Shown: in pieces, positions 15,941 through 25,010 of the stretch
Position numbering within the stretch: position 1 is the first letter of the stretch
Layout: the number at the start of each line of letters is the position of its first letter
DNA from: Mesonia phycicola
GTDB taxonomy: Bacteria; Bacteroidota; Bacteroidia; Flavobacteriales; Flavobacteriaceae
Direction: 5' to 3'
Assembly (NCBI RefSeq): GCF_900141885.1
Contig: NZ_FQYY01000006.1
Location: forward strand, 62,001-126,000
DNA: 64,000 nucleotides
The notes under the pieces: model-generated
What the model was told of the DNA's origin: nothing
The model's database searches: none
Seen by the model: the letters and a program-made list of their open reading frames with translations, nothing else
Position numbers and translations under genes: made by a program

Positions 15941-16246
15941 ATGAAAAGTAGTTTTAAAGAAATTATTAGTCAAGATAAATTAGTTTTGGTAGATTTTTTT
16001 GCAGATTGGTGTGGCCCTTGTAAAACATTAGCTCCAATTTTAAAGGAAGTGAAAGTAGAGATAGGAGAGCAATTAAAAATTGTGAAAATAGATGTAGATA
16101 AAAATCAAAATTTAGCTAGTAAATATCAAGTTAGGGGTGTGCCTACCATGATTTTATTTAAAGAAGGTAAGCAAGTGTGGCGTGAGTCTGGAGTTTTGTC
16201 AAAACAAAATTTAATATCTATTATTAATGAAAAAGGTAATAAATAG
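15941..16246 (+). CDS. Thioredoxin
   Basis: A 101-aa cytoplasmic thioredoxin with the WCGPC active site at residues 23-27 and the cis-proline stretch RGVPTMILF near residue 67. No signal peptide. It is a single-domain reductant protein, and being the first of three plus-strand genes it may serve the monooxygenase-like product that follows 43 bases downstream. A TAATTTTG sequence at 15855-15862 could be its -7 element, giving a leader of about 75 bases. Confidence 0.93.
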   Translation: MKSSFKEIISQDKLVLVDFFADWCGPCKTLAPILKEVKVEIGEQLKIVKIDVDKNQNLASKYQVRGVPTMILFKEGKQVWRESGVLSKQNLISIINEKGNK

Positions 16247-16289
16247 TTTTAACAAAATAAATTTATAGTTACTCTCCATAATATAATTA

Positions 16290-16997
16290 ATGAGCATATT
16301 TACCTATCATTTAATAAAAACCTCTTACTTATCTGCTTTTAAGGGAATAATTTTTAATCCTCTTTCAAAAAATATAAAAGGGTTAATTCACGCAGAATAT
16401 ATGACAGGAATGACGTTAGGATCTCCAGTTTTTTCAACTAAAAGAGTGTTGGTTAGACAGGTAGCAATTTTTGCTCAGTGGGAAAATGAACAGGCAATAG
16501 AAGATTTTTTAGCTAACGATAAATTTGGAAAAAAGCTAGCTAAAGGTTGGTACACTAAACTAAATTTTATTAGACAATGGGGAAAATTTGAAAAATTTAA
16601 AATACCTGATAATAAAGAATATTTACCTCAAGATTTGCCTGTTGTAGCAGTTACTATTGCAAGAATGAAATTTTTAGAAATACCAAGATTTATAAAGTGG
16701 GGAAGACCTGTAGAGAAATTGGTAAGAGATCATCCTGCAACTTTGTTATCTCTAGCTACAATTAGGTTACCAAAAACCGTTTCTACCTTTTCTATTTGGG
16801 AGTCTGAAAAAAAAATGAGAGATATGGTACATGGTCATAGTTCTGTACCTTACCCTAAAAGACATTTTCAGGCCATGGAAGAGAGAGAACGTAAAAATTT
16901 TCATTTTGAATTTACCACGTTACGCTTTTATCCAATTTCTGAGTTTGGAGAGTGGGAAGGAAAGAAAAATATTATTTCTAATTTTATTAAAAGCTAA
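16290..16997 (+). CDS. Spheroidene monooxygenase (CrtA)-like protein
   Basis: A 235-aa protein that looks like a duplicated ferredoxin-like (antibiotic monooxygenase type) fold. Two repeats are visible: VRQVAIFAQWENEQAIEDFL in the first half and VSTFSIWESEKKMRDMVHG in the second, the second preceded by LSLATIRLP. This layout resembles CrtA, a haem-dependent carotenoid ketolase of purple bacteria. HPATLL and HGHS supply candidate haem or metal histidines. No carotenoid genes are present in this window, so the substrate is open and the CrtA name marks resemblance only. It is followed six bases later by an unknown gene. Confidence 0.6.
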   Translation: MSIFTYHLIKTSYLSAFKGIIFNPLSKNIKGLIHAEYMTGMTLGSPVFSTKRVLVRQVAIFAQWENEQAIEDFLANDKFGKKLAKGWYTKLNFIRQWGKFEKFKIPDNKEYLPQDLPVVAVTIARMKFLEIPRFIKWGRPVEKLVRDHPATLLSLATIRLPKTVSTFSIWESEKKMRDMVHGHSSVPYPKRHFQAMEERERKNFHFEFTTLRFYPISEFGEWEGKKNIISNFIKS

Positions 16998-17003
16998 TTT
17001 AAC

Positions 17004-17870
17004 ATGGCATTTGCCTATCCCGTACAACGTTTGCAAGATTGGTTAACCCAGCAATGGGTAATTAGTTTTGGAAAAAAAATAAATATAAATAAACACTCTT
17101 GGTTAATAGGGCCATTTGGGAGTTTAAATATTACAGGAGAAGGTTTTATTAATCAACTTGCAGAAAAAGAAAATTTAGTTTTAGAGAGAGAATTGCCAAA
17201 TTGTGGTTTAATTAGAAATATAGAGCAGTTGAATTTACCTGAAGAGCAGGTAGAAAAACTATCTAAAAAAGTTATTGATTTTTATGTGAATACTTCTAAT
17301 TATAATTTAGGTTTAAAAGTTACTTGGAATCCGTTTTTTAAAATATTTGGTTTTTTACTGCAATTTTTATTTAGCAATCGTTTAAAGCAATTAAATATTC
17401 CTACAAAAACTATTAAAGATACAGATTCTTTAAAAAGTGAAATTATTAATCTTGTAAACCCAATTACTAAACGTATTAAGTATACTTTTTGGTATAGAAC
17501 ATTTAAAACTAGTGGAGAGGTTATTTATTCTGGTATTTATGGTACTTGTACTATCCCTTCAGGAAAAACTTGTATAAAGGCAATTTTTCCGCTTCCTAAT
17601 GGTAATGCTACCGTAATTTTAGAGCCTTATGTAGGAGAAAAAGGTGAGTTAATTTTAAAATCGTCTGGTAAAAAAGTTGGAGATAGTGGTTTTTACTTTC
17701 TATTAAAAGATGTAAATAATACTTTATGGTTAAAGTATATTAAGTCTTTTAAAGATCAATTAATTGTGAGTGAAATAGAAGGGGAGCTCATAGTAGAGCA
17801 AAAATTGACTCTTTGGGGAATTAATGTATTGAAATTTAATTATTTAATACAAAAAAAGCAATCTTGTTAG
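17004..17870 (+). CDS. Conserved-looking protein of unknown function
   Basis: I do not recognise this 288-aa protein. It has no signal peptide; a hydrophobic stretch near residues 112-122 (IFGFLLQFLF) is the only possible membrane contact. The C-terminal half is rich in beta strands, with KTCIKAIFPLPNGNATVILEP and a FYFLLKD segment. Its start is six bases after the CrtA-like gene, so the two are co-expressed and probably act on the same compound, possibly a lipid. The stop codon lies in the loop of the terminator hairpin. Confidence 0.75.
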   Translation: MAFAYPVQRLQDWLTQQWVISFGKKININKHSWLIGPFGSLNITGEGFINQLAEKENLVLERELPNCGLIRNIEQLNLPEEQVEKLSKKVIDFYVNTSNYNLGLKVTWNPFFKIFGFLLQFLFSNRLKQLNIPTKTIKDTDSLKSEIINLVNPITKRIKYTFWYRTFKTSGEVIYSGIYGTCTIPSGKTCIKAIFPLPNGNATVILEPYVGEKGELILKSSGKKVGDSGFYFLLKDVNNTLWLKYIKSFKDQLIVSEIEGELIVEQKLTLWGINVLKFNYLIQKKQSC

Positions 17871-17885
17871 AGATTGCTTTTTTTG
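17851..17885 (+). terminator. Rho-independent terminator
   Basis: GCAATCT (17858-17864) pairs with AGATTGC (17871-17877), flanked by A and T runs. It ends the thioredoxin/CrtA-like operon and also fits the convergent Omp28-type gene. Confidence 0.85.
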
Positions 17886-17903
17886 TAATTTTAAAATTAA
17901 AAT

Positions 17904-18962
17904 TTAAATCTGTTCAAAATATTGTGTTTCGTTAGTACCAGATTTTCTAACGTTTATAACTGTACCATTTTCATCTATAACAAATGCAACAAATTCTATA
18001 TTTTCACTGTTACTTACATTCTCAGGAATTGAGAAGGTGTAATTTGTTGTATAAATGTTGTCTTCATCAAAGTTAGAAATATTTATAGTATCTCCAGTAA
18101 GATTAGTGATAGAAGATCTTAATACGTGGTTGTGCTCAAACCCTTCAATTGGGTTTTCTCCATCAAAATATTGAGTATAGTTTTTTTGCTCGTAAATAAG
18201 TCCGTTTTCTAAAACATATACTACTAATTTTAGTTCTGTAAAAGTTTTAGCAATTTTTACATTTATATCAAGACTAACGCTATTATTTTCTATAGTATTA
18301 GTTAGAGCAAGACCTAATTTAGGGTTTTCTCCTTGTGTAAGATCTAAAACTTGACTAACGTGTTCTGGTTCTGGACTTTCCCATAATATATTTCTATTTA
18401 AATAACCTTTAGGGTAGCCAACAGCTTCTAAATCTTCTTCAATAGAAGAGGTGTCATAGTTGTAAGGATCATATGTAGCATCGTTAGGGTTAGAGCTGTC
18501 TCTATGTATACCTACTAAAACAGCATTAGAAGTATTTTCTAATACCTGCTCTACTGCATAAGCAACTCGTGCACAATACCCACACCAAGTACCTGTATAG
18601 TCTTCAATTAAAACTCTTTTTTTAAAGTTTACCTCTGTACCGTTATGGTATTCAATTACTAAAGTTTCAGAAGTAATTTCTTGATAAGTTGCTGTTACAG
18701 AAAATTCTCCAACTTCGTTAGAATTATAGGTGTTACCATCTATAGGCTCGCCGTTTACTTGAAAAATAGCTTCATCTGTAATATCTTCTCCATCTTGTGT
18801 AGCTTTTAAAATAACAGGGTTACCAATTATACTTAATGTATTATCTGAAGAGATAAGTACTGGGTTAATGGAAGGTATTATTTCGTAATTTTCACTACAA
18901 CTTTGAATGGTAAGAATAGTAAATAATAAAAGTAAAACAGATAATCTTTTATTTTTTAGCAT
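17904..18962 (-). CDS. Omp28-related lipoprotein with a thioredoxin-like CGYC motif
   Basis: A 352-aa exported lipoprotein: hydrophobic leader and lipobox ILTIQSC with Cys22 as the lipid site. Residues about 30-105 are an Ig-like domain; then RVLIEDYTGTWCGYCARVAY begins the Omp28 domain, where the CXXC pair resembles a thioredoxin active site. The remaining part is beta-rich. It is last of three minus-strand genes with a second Omp28-type protein. The family founder, P. gingivalis Omp28, is an outer-membrane adhesin-like protein; whether the CXXC is redox-active is not known. Confidence 0.85.
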   Translation of the reverse strand: MLKNKRLSVLLLLFTILTIQSCSENYEIIPSINPVLISSDNTLSIIGNPVILKATQDGEDITDEAIFQVNGEPIDGNTYNSNEVGEFSVTATYQEITSETLVIEYHNGTEVNFKKRVLIEDYTGTWCGYCARVAYAVEQVLENTSNAVLVGIHRDSSNPNDATYDPYNYDTSSIEEDLEAVGYPKGYLNRNILWESPEPEHVSQVLDLTQGENPKLGLALTNTIENNSVSLDINVKIAKTFTELKLVVYVLENGLIYEQKNYTQYFDGENPIEGFEHNHVLRSSITNLTGDTINISNFDEDNIYTTNYTFSIPENVSNSENIEFVAFVIDENGTVINVRKSGTNETQYFEQI

Positions 18963-18972
18963 TTTTATTTAA

Positions 18973-19704
18973 TTATTTTTTGACTATCTTTTTAGCTGCT
19001 CTATATCCTTTTTCTGTAACAAATTCTATAATATAAATACCGCTGCTCAATTTTGAAGTAGAAACTACTTGTTCTCCATTATTGAAGTTTCTTTCATATA
19101 CTTTTTTACCTGTAAGGCTATATATTTTTAAAGTAGTAGATTCTTCTGTGTTAAATTTAAATTGATCACTAACCATCGAAGAGTAAACAGTGATACCAAT
19201 ATTCTCTAAATTGTATTTTTTAGTACTTAGGGTTTTGTCGTAAGTGTAAGAAAAAGAAACAATATCCCCTAATTCATTACCTGAAGCATCTACTTCATAA
19301 AATCTAAATTCATACACTACAGGCTGGCTTGGGTCATTACCATCATAATTATTAAAGAAATGATCATAATCACCATTACTTTCACCAGGAGCTAATGTTA
19401 ATGGTGTAGTAAGTGGGTAAGATGTAGCAGAAGTAATTGTTGCGTAACAAACCTCTGCAAGACAAAATTGTAAATTACTACCAGAGGCGTTAGACATGCT
19501 AACAACTTCACCTAGTATATATGCATCTGAGCTGCCATTATTGGTGATTTTAATTCCTACTTCAGCAAAAAGCTGTCCTAATTCTGAAAATTTAAATTCT
19601 TGACCATTAGTTATTGCGTTACCGCTATGATCAGTAATACTAATCTGTGCAATTGCAGGAATAGTTAAAATAGTAGTGAATAAAAGTAATAGTATCTTTT
19701 TCAT
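18973..19704 (-). CDS. Secreted protein with T9SS type A sorting domain
   Basis: A 243-aa protein with a signal peptide (residues 1-19, ending PAIAQ) and a C-terminal type IX sorting domain from about residue 165, seen in the KIYSLTGKKVYERNF and LSSGIYIIEFVTEKG strands and the basic end KKIVKK. The middle (20-160) is a beta-rich domain that I do not recognise, with a CLAEVC cysteine pair. It lies between the two Omp28-type genes, 10 bases from one and 61 from the other, so it is likely a partner or cargo expressed with them. Confidence 0.88.
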   Translation of the reverse strand: MKKILLLLFTTILTIPAIAQISITDHSGNAITNGQEFKFSELGQLFAEVGIKITNNGSSDAYILGEVVSMSNASGSNLQFCLAEVCYATITSATSYPLTTPLTLAPGESNGDYDHFFNNYDGNDPSQPVVYEFRFYEVDASGNELGDIVSFSYTYDKTLSTKKYNLENIGITVYSSMVSDQFKFNTEESTTLKIYSLTGKKVYERNFNNGEQVVSTSKLSSGIYIIEFVTEKGYRAAKKIVKK

Positions 19705-19765
19705 ATTTTTCTTTTTAAAATAGAAGAAAGAGAATTTTATAAAATCTCTTTCTTCTTAGGTTTAT

Positions 19766-21511
19766 TTATTCTTTAATTAATTTTATTGTTTTTTGTGTAT
19801 TTTCAGATTTTAAATTTACGAAATAAACTCCTGTTTCTAAACTTTCGATGTTAATTGGAGTATTATTTTTTAAATTTTTAGCAGTTAATACAGATACACC
19901 TCTAACGTCGGCAATACTAATGTCAAAATTATCTAAGTTACTTACAAATAACTTACCAGTCGATGGGTTAGGATAAATAGTTATAGCTTTTAAATCATTT
20001 TGATCTACAGCAAGTGTTGAGTTAGCTCTAAATGCTCCTGCAATTTCTAATTCTGATCCAAAGTTACTACCGTCAATAGTGTACAATAAATTACTTCCAG
20101 AATATATATCAAATCCAGCCGTAGGAACAGTGCTATCCCAAAAAGCCCAACCATCACCGTAAGAATCTAATAGTTTTACCGTATAACAATCTGCTTGTGG
20201 TAAAGTAACTGAGTGTGATTTGGTTGTAAATGCGTCTTGACCGCCACCAGAACCATTTGTATTACCAACGTATGGACCTCCGCTAGCAACTAAAGTTTCT
20301 GCACTGTCGTATATCTCCCAAGTCATTTCACCAGGAAAATAATCTGTACGTACCTCTACTGTAATATTTCTAGTACCTTCTAAAGAAGTATTAAAAGAAA
20401 TAGAGTTAGTATTATTGCTTGTATCTTCATCAGTTGGGATAGAAATATTTACGATATTTGATTGTTGAATGCTTGCTACCTGTTCAGGTAAAGTAATAGT
20501 CTCATTTTGAGCAAGAACTAAGTTACCTGTCCAAGTATAAGAATAGGTAGTGCCGTTATTGATATTATAATCAATAATTAATGAAGTTAGAGGGGTATTA
20601 CCTAAGTTAGAAATGGTAATTTCTGGTGTAATATGACCATCACAAGAATCTTCAATTTCACTTACACTAAAAAGAGAAATTTCATTGTTGTAGCTTGAGC
20701 TATAAGTTACATCTGTACCATGGCCATTAATAATTTCTTGGTTACCTTCGGTTACAAAAGCAACAACTTCTAATTCACTTAATTCTACACCTATATCATT
20801 ATAATCTTTTGGTATTGTATAAGTGTAAGTTTTAGAAATAAAAGATCCTTGAGAGGTAGTAGTAATATCTTCTCCCCATTGCCCTGTAATTAAATGTACC
20901 AGTCTATGTTGATGAACATAGTTATCTCCCATATTACCGCCAGTTTGTGGTCCTTCGGTATTATTTTGTAGTAAAGCTAAATTTAGTTTGTTTGTAGAGT
21001 TGCCATTAGCAGTAAAATAAGCTTCTACTAAAACTGTAATTTCTCTAGTAGCCACATCTACATTAGCTTGGGTGGCTACATTTACATAAGAACTTTGTGT
21101 TAATATTTGATTAGCTGCAGATTGCCAATTGCCTCTACTCATCGCTGTACCTCCAGAAGTCATTTCTAGACCAGAGAATACGTGTCTATTAACTGTTCCA
21201 GAAGGGTATCCCGTTAAGTTAGATTGACTAGCTAGAGCAGATCCAAAACTTGTAGTAAAATCTGGTTGTTCAGCAGAAGGAATTGCATAACCACCAGTAT
21301 GTACATTGATTAAAAAAACATCGTTAGGGTTAGAACTTCTAATACTTTCTGCAATTGCATGACCTGAAGGGCAATAGACACAGTTTATACCAGTAAATTC
21401 TTCTAGAATAACATTTTTGTTTTCTGGAGTTGTAGACACAATTGTTTGTGACTGGATAGCTAAGCTACTAATTAAAGCAAATGCAGAAGTAAGTAGTAAT
21501 TTTTTCTTCAT
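19766..21511 (-). CDS. Omp28-related T9SS-sorted protein
   Basis: About 581 aa from the chosen ATG at 21511, which directly precedes a normal signal peptide (KKKLLLTSAF...); the open frame extends 10 codons further upstream but those residues do not fit a leader. The N-terminal domain has NVILEEFTGINCVYCPSGH, the Omp28 CXXC site. The middle contains beta domains with GDGWAFWD, a motif of secreted adhesion/binding modules. The last 75 residues are a T9SS type A sorting domain (IYPNPSTGKLFV...GVYFVNLKS). A TATATTTG -7 element lies at 21546-21539 on the minus strand. Confidence 0.88.
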   Translation of the reverse strand: MKKKLLLTSAFALISSLAIQSQTIVSTTPENKNVILEEFTGINCVYCPSGHAIAESIRSSNPNDVFLINVHTGGYAIPSAEQPDFTTSFGSALASQSNLTGYPSGTVNRHVFSGLEMTSGGTAMSRGNWQSAANQILTQSSYVNVATQANVDVATREITVLVEAYFTANGNSTNKLNLALLQNNTEGPQTGGNMGDNYVHQHRLVHLITGQWGEDITTTSQGSFISKTYTYTIPKDYNDIGVELSELEVVAFVTEGNQEIINGHGTDVTYSSSYNNEISLFSVSEIEDSCDGHITPEITISNLGNTPLTSLIIDYNINNGTTYSYTWTGNLVLAQNETITLPEQVASIQQSNIVNISIPTDEDTSNNTNSISFNTSLEGTRNITVEVRTDYFPGEMTWEIYDSAETLVASGGPYVGNTNGSGGGQDAFTTKSHSVTLPQADCYTVKLLDSYGDGWAFWDSTVPTAGFDIYSGSNLLYTIDGSNFGSELEIAGAFRANSTLAVDQNDLKAITIYPNPSTGKLFVSNLDNFDISIADVRGVSVLTAKNLKNNTPINIESLETGVYFVNLKSENTQKTIKLIKE

Positions 21512-21595
21512 CTCTATATGATTTGTGGTTAATTGTAACAAATATAAATTATTTTATGATTAATTAATAATTAAGAGTATTTAATATTTATAGGA

Positions 21596-21625
21596 TTGTT
21601 AATGCCTTAAAAATATATATATTTG
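21596..21625 (+). promoter_or_regulatory. Promoter of the TlpA-like gene
   Basis: TTG (21596-21598), 19 bases, then TATATTTG (21618-21625): a complete -33/-7 pair of the Bacteroidetes primary sigma factor, 28 bases before the start codon at 21654. Confidence 0.65.
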
Positions 21626-21653
21626 ATGCATATTAACTAAATTTTAATAAATA

Positions 21654-22133
21654 ATGAAGAATATATTTGTTTTCTTAATTTGCTTAACCCCTTTGTTTAT
21701 AAACGCTCAATCTCAAATGCCAAATGTTAGGCTGAAAAATCTAGATAATGATTATAAAAATGTTTATGAAGATTACAACAAGAAAGATAAAGTATATGTA
21801 TTTTCATTTTGGGCTACTTGGTGTGCACCATGTTTAAGTGAATTAGAATCTATCTCAGAGAATATTGAAGAATGGAAAGAAGAAGTAGATTTTGATGTAA
21901 TAGCAGTATCTGTAGATGATGCTAGAACAGTAAAAAGAGTGAAACCTTTAATTAATGGTAAAGATTGGGATTATGAAGTTCTGTTAGATACAAATCAAGA
22001 ATTAAAGAGAACACTGCAGATTTCTAACGTGCCTCATGTAATTGTAGTAAAAAACAAAAAAGTTGTTTATGTACATAATGGTTATGTAGAAGGGGCAGAA
22101 GAAGAATTATTTGAAGAAATAAAATCACTTTAA
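21654..22133 (+). CDS. TlpA-like periplasmic thioredoxin
   Basis: A 159-aa exported thioredoxin-fold protein with a signal peptide (residues 1-18, ending INAQ). The active site is WCAPC in FWATWCAPCLSELES near residue 55, and the cis-proline loop is SNVPHVIVV near 128. The spacing and the VSVDDARTV insert mark the TlpA/ResA class, which reduces or delivers thiols to exported proteins. The stop shares one base with the start of the outer-membrane protein gene downstream. It is divergent from the Omp28 genes, themselves CXXC proteins, suggesting a shared thiol system. Confidence 0.9.
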   Translation: MKNIFVFLICLTPLFINAQSQMPNVRLKNLDNDYKNVYEDYNKKDKVYVFSFWATWCAPCLSELESISENIEEWKEEVDFDVIAVSVDDARTVKRVKPLINGKDWDYEVLLDTNQELKRTLQISNVPHVIVVKNKKVVYVHNGYVEGAEEELFEEIKSL

Positions 22134-23839
22134 TGAGAAAAATATTACTCTTTGTAATTGTTTTGGTAGCTACTTTTACTTCTAATGCTCAAGATTCAAT
22201 TCAGAAAAAAGAAAAAATTAAAGGTCGTTTTTTTGGTGGTGTTGAAAGTAATTCTCAATACTATATAGATGATAGTAAGTTAGGTGATTTTAATTACGAT
22301 AATCATTTTAGATCTAATAGTTACATTAACGCCAATTATAATTATGGTAAGTTTACAGCGGGAGTTCAAGTTGAGGCTTATGAGCCCAATGCACTTCTAA
22401 ACTACAACCCTAAGTTTGAGGGGACTAATTTAGCTACTTACTACCTAAACTATAAATCTGATAAAATAGATGCTACTGCTGGTTATTTTTACGAACAATT
22501 TGGTAGCGGGTTATTACTTAGGTTTTGGGAAGATAGAGCACTAGGTATAAATAATGCATTGCGCGGAGGTAAAATAATTTACAGACCTACAAATGAAATT
22601 ACTCTAAAAGCAATCTATGGTCAACAACGTACCGGGTTTGACGTAGCAAATAGTGATATTTTTGGATTTGACTCTGAATTTTACCTAACAGATTGGTTAA
22701 ATTTTGAAACATCAGATTTATCTGTGGGAGCTTCTTATGTGGGGAGATATGAAAAAATAGACGAAGCAGATTTAGAAAACCCAGATTTTAATGAGTTAAC
22801 TAACGCCTTTGGTGTAAGAGTTAATTATTCTCAAAATTCTTTTTATTTAAATGGAGAAGCTAACTTTAAATCTAAAGATGCTGCTTTAAGTTTACAAAAT
22901 ACTATTAGTAATGAGTTAGTAAAATCTGGTAGTGCATATCTATTAAACTTTGGTTATACCAAAAGTGGTTTAGGCGTAGACGTTATGCTTAGAAGATTAG
23001 AAAATATGACTTTTTTGTCTGAACGTGAGCCAGAAAGAATAGATGCTAATAACACAAGTTTAAACTACAATGATAAAATTTTAAATTATGTACCTGGTTT
23101 AACCAAACAACATCATTCTAACCTAGCTAACATCTATGTATATCAAGCTCAATATCAAGTAAGTTATTTAGGAGAAGATAAAATGAAATCTGGAGAAACA
23201 GGTGGGCAAATAGATGTTTATTATAGATTTAAAAAAGGTACTTCATTAGGAGGTAAATATGGTACTCGTGTAGCGGTAAATTTAGCAAGTTGGTATAATT
23301 TACCAGGTAAGTATAGATATTTTCCGAGAGAATATGATACAGAATTTTTTGGGGTAGGTCAACGATATTTCTCAGATTACAATATTGAAATAAAAAAGAG
23401 AATTAAAAAGAACTGGAGAACTGGTTTTTACTATATCCACCAATATTATGATAAAAGTTTAATTGAAGGTGGAGATGTTGTAAATGCAGATATATTATCT
23501 TTAGAAAGTACGTGGTCTTTTCAAAATTCAAAATCTATTAGAGTAGAAATGGAGCATATGTGGGCAGATGCAGATAGAGGAAATTGGGCAGGAGGTACTG
23601 TAGAGTATAATTTTAATAATAGCCTTTCTATGTATGTTTGGGATATTTATAATTACGGGGCACATTACGAAACAGATAAAAACCATTACTATAATATTGG
23701 TGGAGCTTACCGTTTTGGGGCATCTAGATTGGCTGTGAATTTTGGTAGACAAAGAGGTGGTTTAGTATGCGTAGGAGGTGTATGTAGGTATGTACCGCAA
23801 AATACTGGCTTTACATTAAATTTTTCTACTTCGTTCTAA
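22133..23839 (+). CDS. Outer-membrane beta-barrel protein, DUF6029-like
   Basis: A 568-aa protein with a signal peptide (ending SNAQ) followed by alternating amphipathic strands throughout, rich in Tyr and Asn, ending in an aromatic residue (FSTSF), typical of outer-membrane barrels. I believe it matches DUF6029, which in flavobacteria is encoded next to a TlpA-like gene, but this rests on memory of gene order rather than on a diagnostic motif. It has CVGGVC near the end, two cysteines that could be substrates for the coupled TlpA. No TonB box or plug domain is seen. Confidence 0.75.
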   Translation: MRKILLFVIVLVATFTSNAQDSIQKKEKIKGRFFGGVESNSQYYIDDSKLGDFNYDNHFRSNSYINANYNYGKFTAGVQVEAYEPNALLNYNPKFEGTNLATYYLNYKSDKIDATAGYFYEQFGSGLLLRFWEDRALGINNALRGGKIIYRPTNEITLKAIYGQQRTGFDVANSDIFGFDSEFYLTDWLNFETSDLSVGASYVGRYEKIDEADLENPDFNELTNAFGVRVNYSQNSFYLNGEANFKSKDAALSLQNTISNELVKSGSAYLLNFGYTKSGLGVDVMLRRLENMTFLSEREPERIDANNTSLNYNDKILNYVPGLTKQHHSNLANIYVYQAQYQVSYLGEDKMKSGETGGQIDVYYRFKKGTSLGGKYGTRVAVNLASWYNLPGKYRYFPREYDTEFFGVGQRYFSDYNIEIKKRIKKNWRTGFYYIHQYYDKSLIEGGDVVNADILSLESTWSFQNSKSIRVEMEHMWADADRGNWAGGTVEYNFNNSLSMYVWDIYNYGAHYETDKNHYYNIGGAYRFGASRLAVNFGRQRGGLVCVGGVCRYVPQNTGFTLNFSTSF

Positions 23840-23857
23840 TAAACAAAATAATAAAAA

Positions 23858-23892
23858 ATAAAAAAGCGGTCTTTTTAGATCGCTTTTTTTAT
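23858..23892 (+). terminator. Rho-independent terminator after the barrel gene
   Basis: AAAAAGCGGTCT pairs with AGATCGCTTTTT (one G-T pair) around five T, followed by a long T run. Confidence 0.85.
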
Positions 23893-23925
23893 TTTTTTAA
23901 ATTTATATCTACTAAATAATATATA

Positions 23926-24726
23926 ATGAACGCACACGAAATAGATTACGAAGTTTTTGGAGAAGAAATGCAATATGTAGAAATAGAATTAGATCCCAAT
24001 GAAGGTGTAGTAGCAGAAGCTGGAGCTTTAATGATGATGGATGAGGGAATTAAAATGGATACTATTTTAGGAGATGGGTCTTCTAAAGACAATAGTTTTA
24101 TGGGTAAAATTTTTGGAGCAGGAAAAAGATTAATTACTGGAGAGAGTTTATTTATGACGGCTTTTTACAACACTGTTCCTGGTAAGAAAAAATTAAGTTT
24201 TGCTTCTCCATATCCCGGTAAGATAATACCTATAGATTTAAATTATTTTAAAGGGAAATTTATTTGTCAAAAAGATGCCTTTCTATGTGCTGCTAAAGGA
24301 GTTTCAATAGGTATTGAATTTTCTCGTAAACTAGGAAGAGGTTTTTTTGGTGGTGAAGGGTTTATCATGCAGAAGTTAGAAGGAGACGGGATGGCTTTTG
24401 TTCATGCAGGAGGTACAACGGCAGTAAGATATTTAAATGCAGGGGAGCGTCTAAAAGTAGATACTGGTTGTATTATTGGTTTTGAGTCTACTGTAGATTA
24501 TAATATAGAATTTGTAGGTGGAATTAAAAATACACTTTTTGGAGGAGAGGGACTCTATTTTGCAACCTTAACAGGCCCTGGTACTGTTTATATTCAGTCA
24601 TTACCGTTTAGTAGATTGGCTAGTCGTGTTTTTGCTGCAGCTCCACAGAGCGGAAACAAACAAAGAGGAGAAGGTAGTATTTTGGGTGGATTAGGAAATT
24701 TATTAGACGGAGATAACAGTTTTTAA
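23926..24726 (+). CDS. AIM24 / TIGR00266 family protein
   Basis: A 266-aa protein of the AIM24 family, a double-stranded beta-helix related to tryptophan RNA-binding attenuation protein folds. Visible marks are the glycine-rich segments GEGFIMQKLEGDGMAFVHAGG near residue 145, LKVDTGCIIGFESTVDYNIEFVGG near 185, and LFFATLTGPGTVYIQSLPF-like end strands. The N-terminus lacks a signal peptide. The biochemical function is unknown in bacteria. It is a single gene between two strong terminators. Confidence 0.92.
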   Translation: MNAHEIDYEVFGEEMQYVEIELDPNEGVVAEAGALMMMDEGIKMDTILGDGSSKDNSFMGKIFGAGKRLITGESLFMTAFYNTVPGKKKLSFASPYPGKIIPIDLNYFKGKFICQKDAFLCAAKGVSIGIEFSRKLGRGFFGGEGFIMQKLEGDGMAFVHAGGTTAVRYLNAGERLKVDTGCIIGFESTVDYNIEFVGGIKNTLFGGEGLYFATLTGPGTVYIQSLPFSRLASRVFAAAPQSGNKQRGEGSILGGLGNLLDGDNSF

Positions 24727-24740
24727 TAAAACTATTTTCT

Positions 24741-24774
24741 AAAAAAAAGCCCTGATACAATCAGGGCTTTTTTG
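24741..24774. terminator. Bidirectional Rho-independent terminator
   Basis: AAAAAAAGCCCTGA pairs perfectly with TCAGGGCTTTTTTT around a five-base loop, between the convergent AIM24 gene and the 66-aa gene. Confidence 0.92.
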
Positions 24775-24789
24775 TGAATTTAAATAAGG

Positions 24790-24990
24790 TTATTTTTTAT
24801 TTTTTAACTTAAAAAAACCAATACCTGCACCTATTAATACAGCCAAGGGTATTAACCCTGTAATGGGTGCGCCAGGGTTATCTATAACATCTCCATCATC
24901 AGTAGGTAGTCCTTGACTATAACTTTGTTGGAAAAAACACATTAATGCAATAATTAATAGGTTTTTTGATCTTTTCTTAAATCTTTTCAT
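24790..24990 (-). CDS. Small exported protein with a CTERM-like C-terminal anchor
   Basis: A 66-aa protein: basic N-terminus, signal peptide ending SYSQG, a short acidic linker (DDGDVID), then a Pro/Gly-marked hydrophobic helix (PITGLIPLAVLIGAGIGFF) and a basic tail KLKNKK. This three-part end resembles the PID-CTERM or other CTERM sorting signals processed by exosortase-like enzymes in Bacteroidetes, though the exact PIDGG motif is not present. It lies 20 bases downstream of the 1124-aa T9SS gene on the same strand, so they are probably co-transcribed. Function unknown. Confidence 0.75.
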   Translation of the reverse strand: MKRFKKRSKNLLIIALMCFFQQSYSQGLPTDDGDVIDNPGAPITGLIPLAVLIGAGIGFFKLKNKK

Positions 24991-25010
24991 AGTTTAAAAA
25001 AATTATATTT

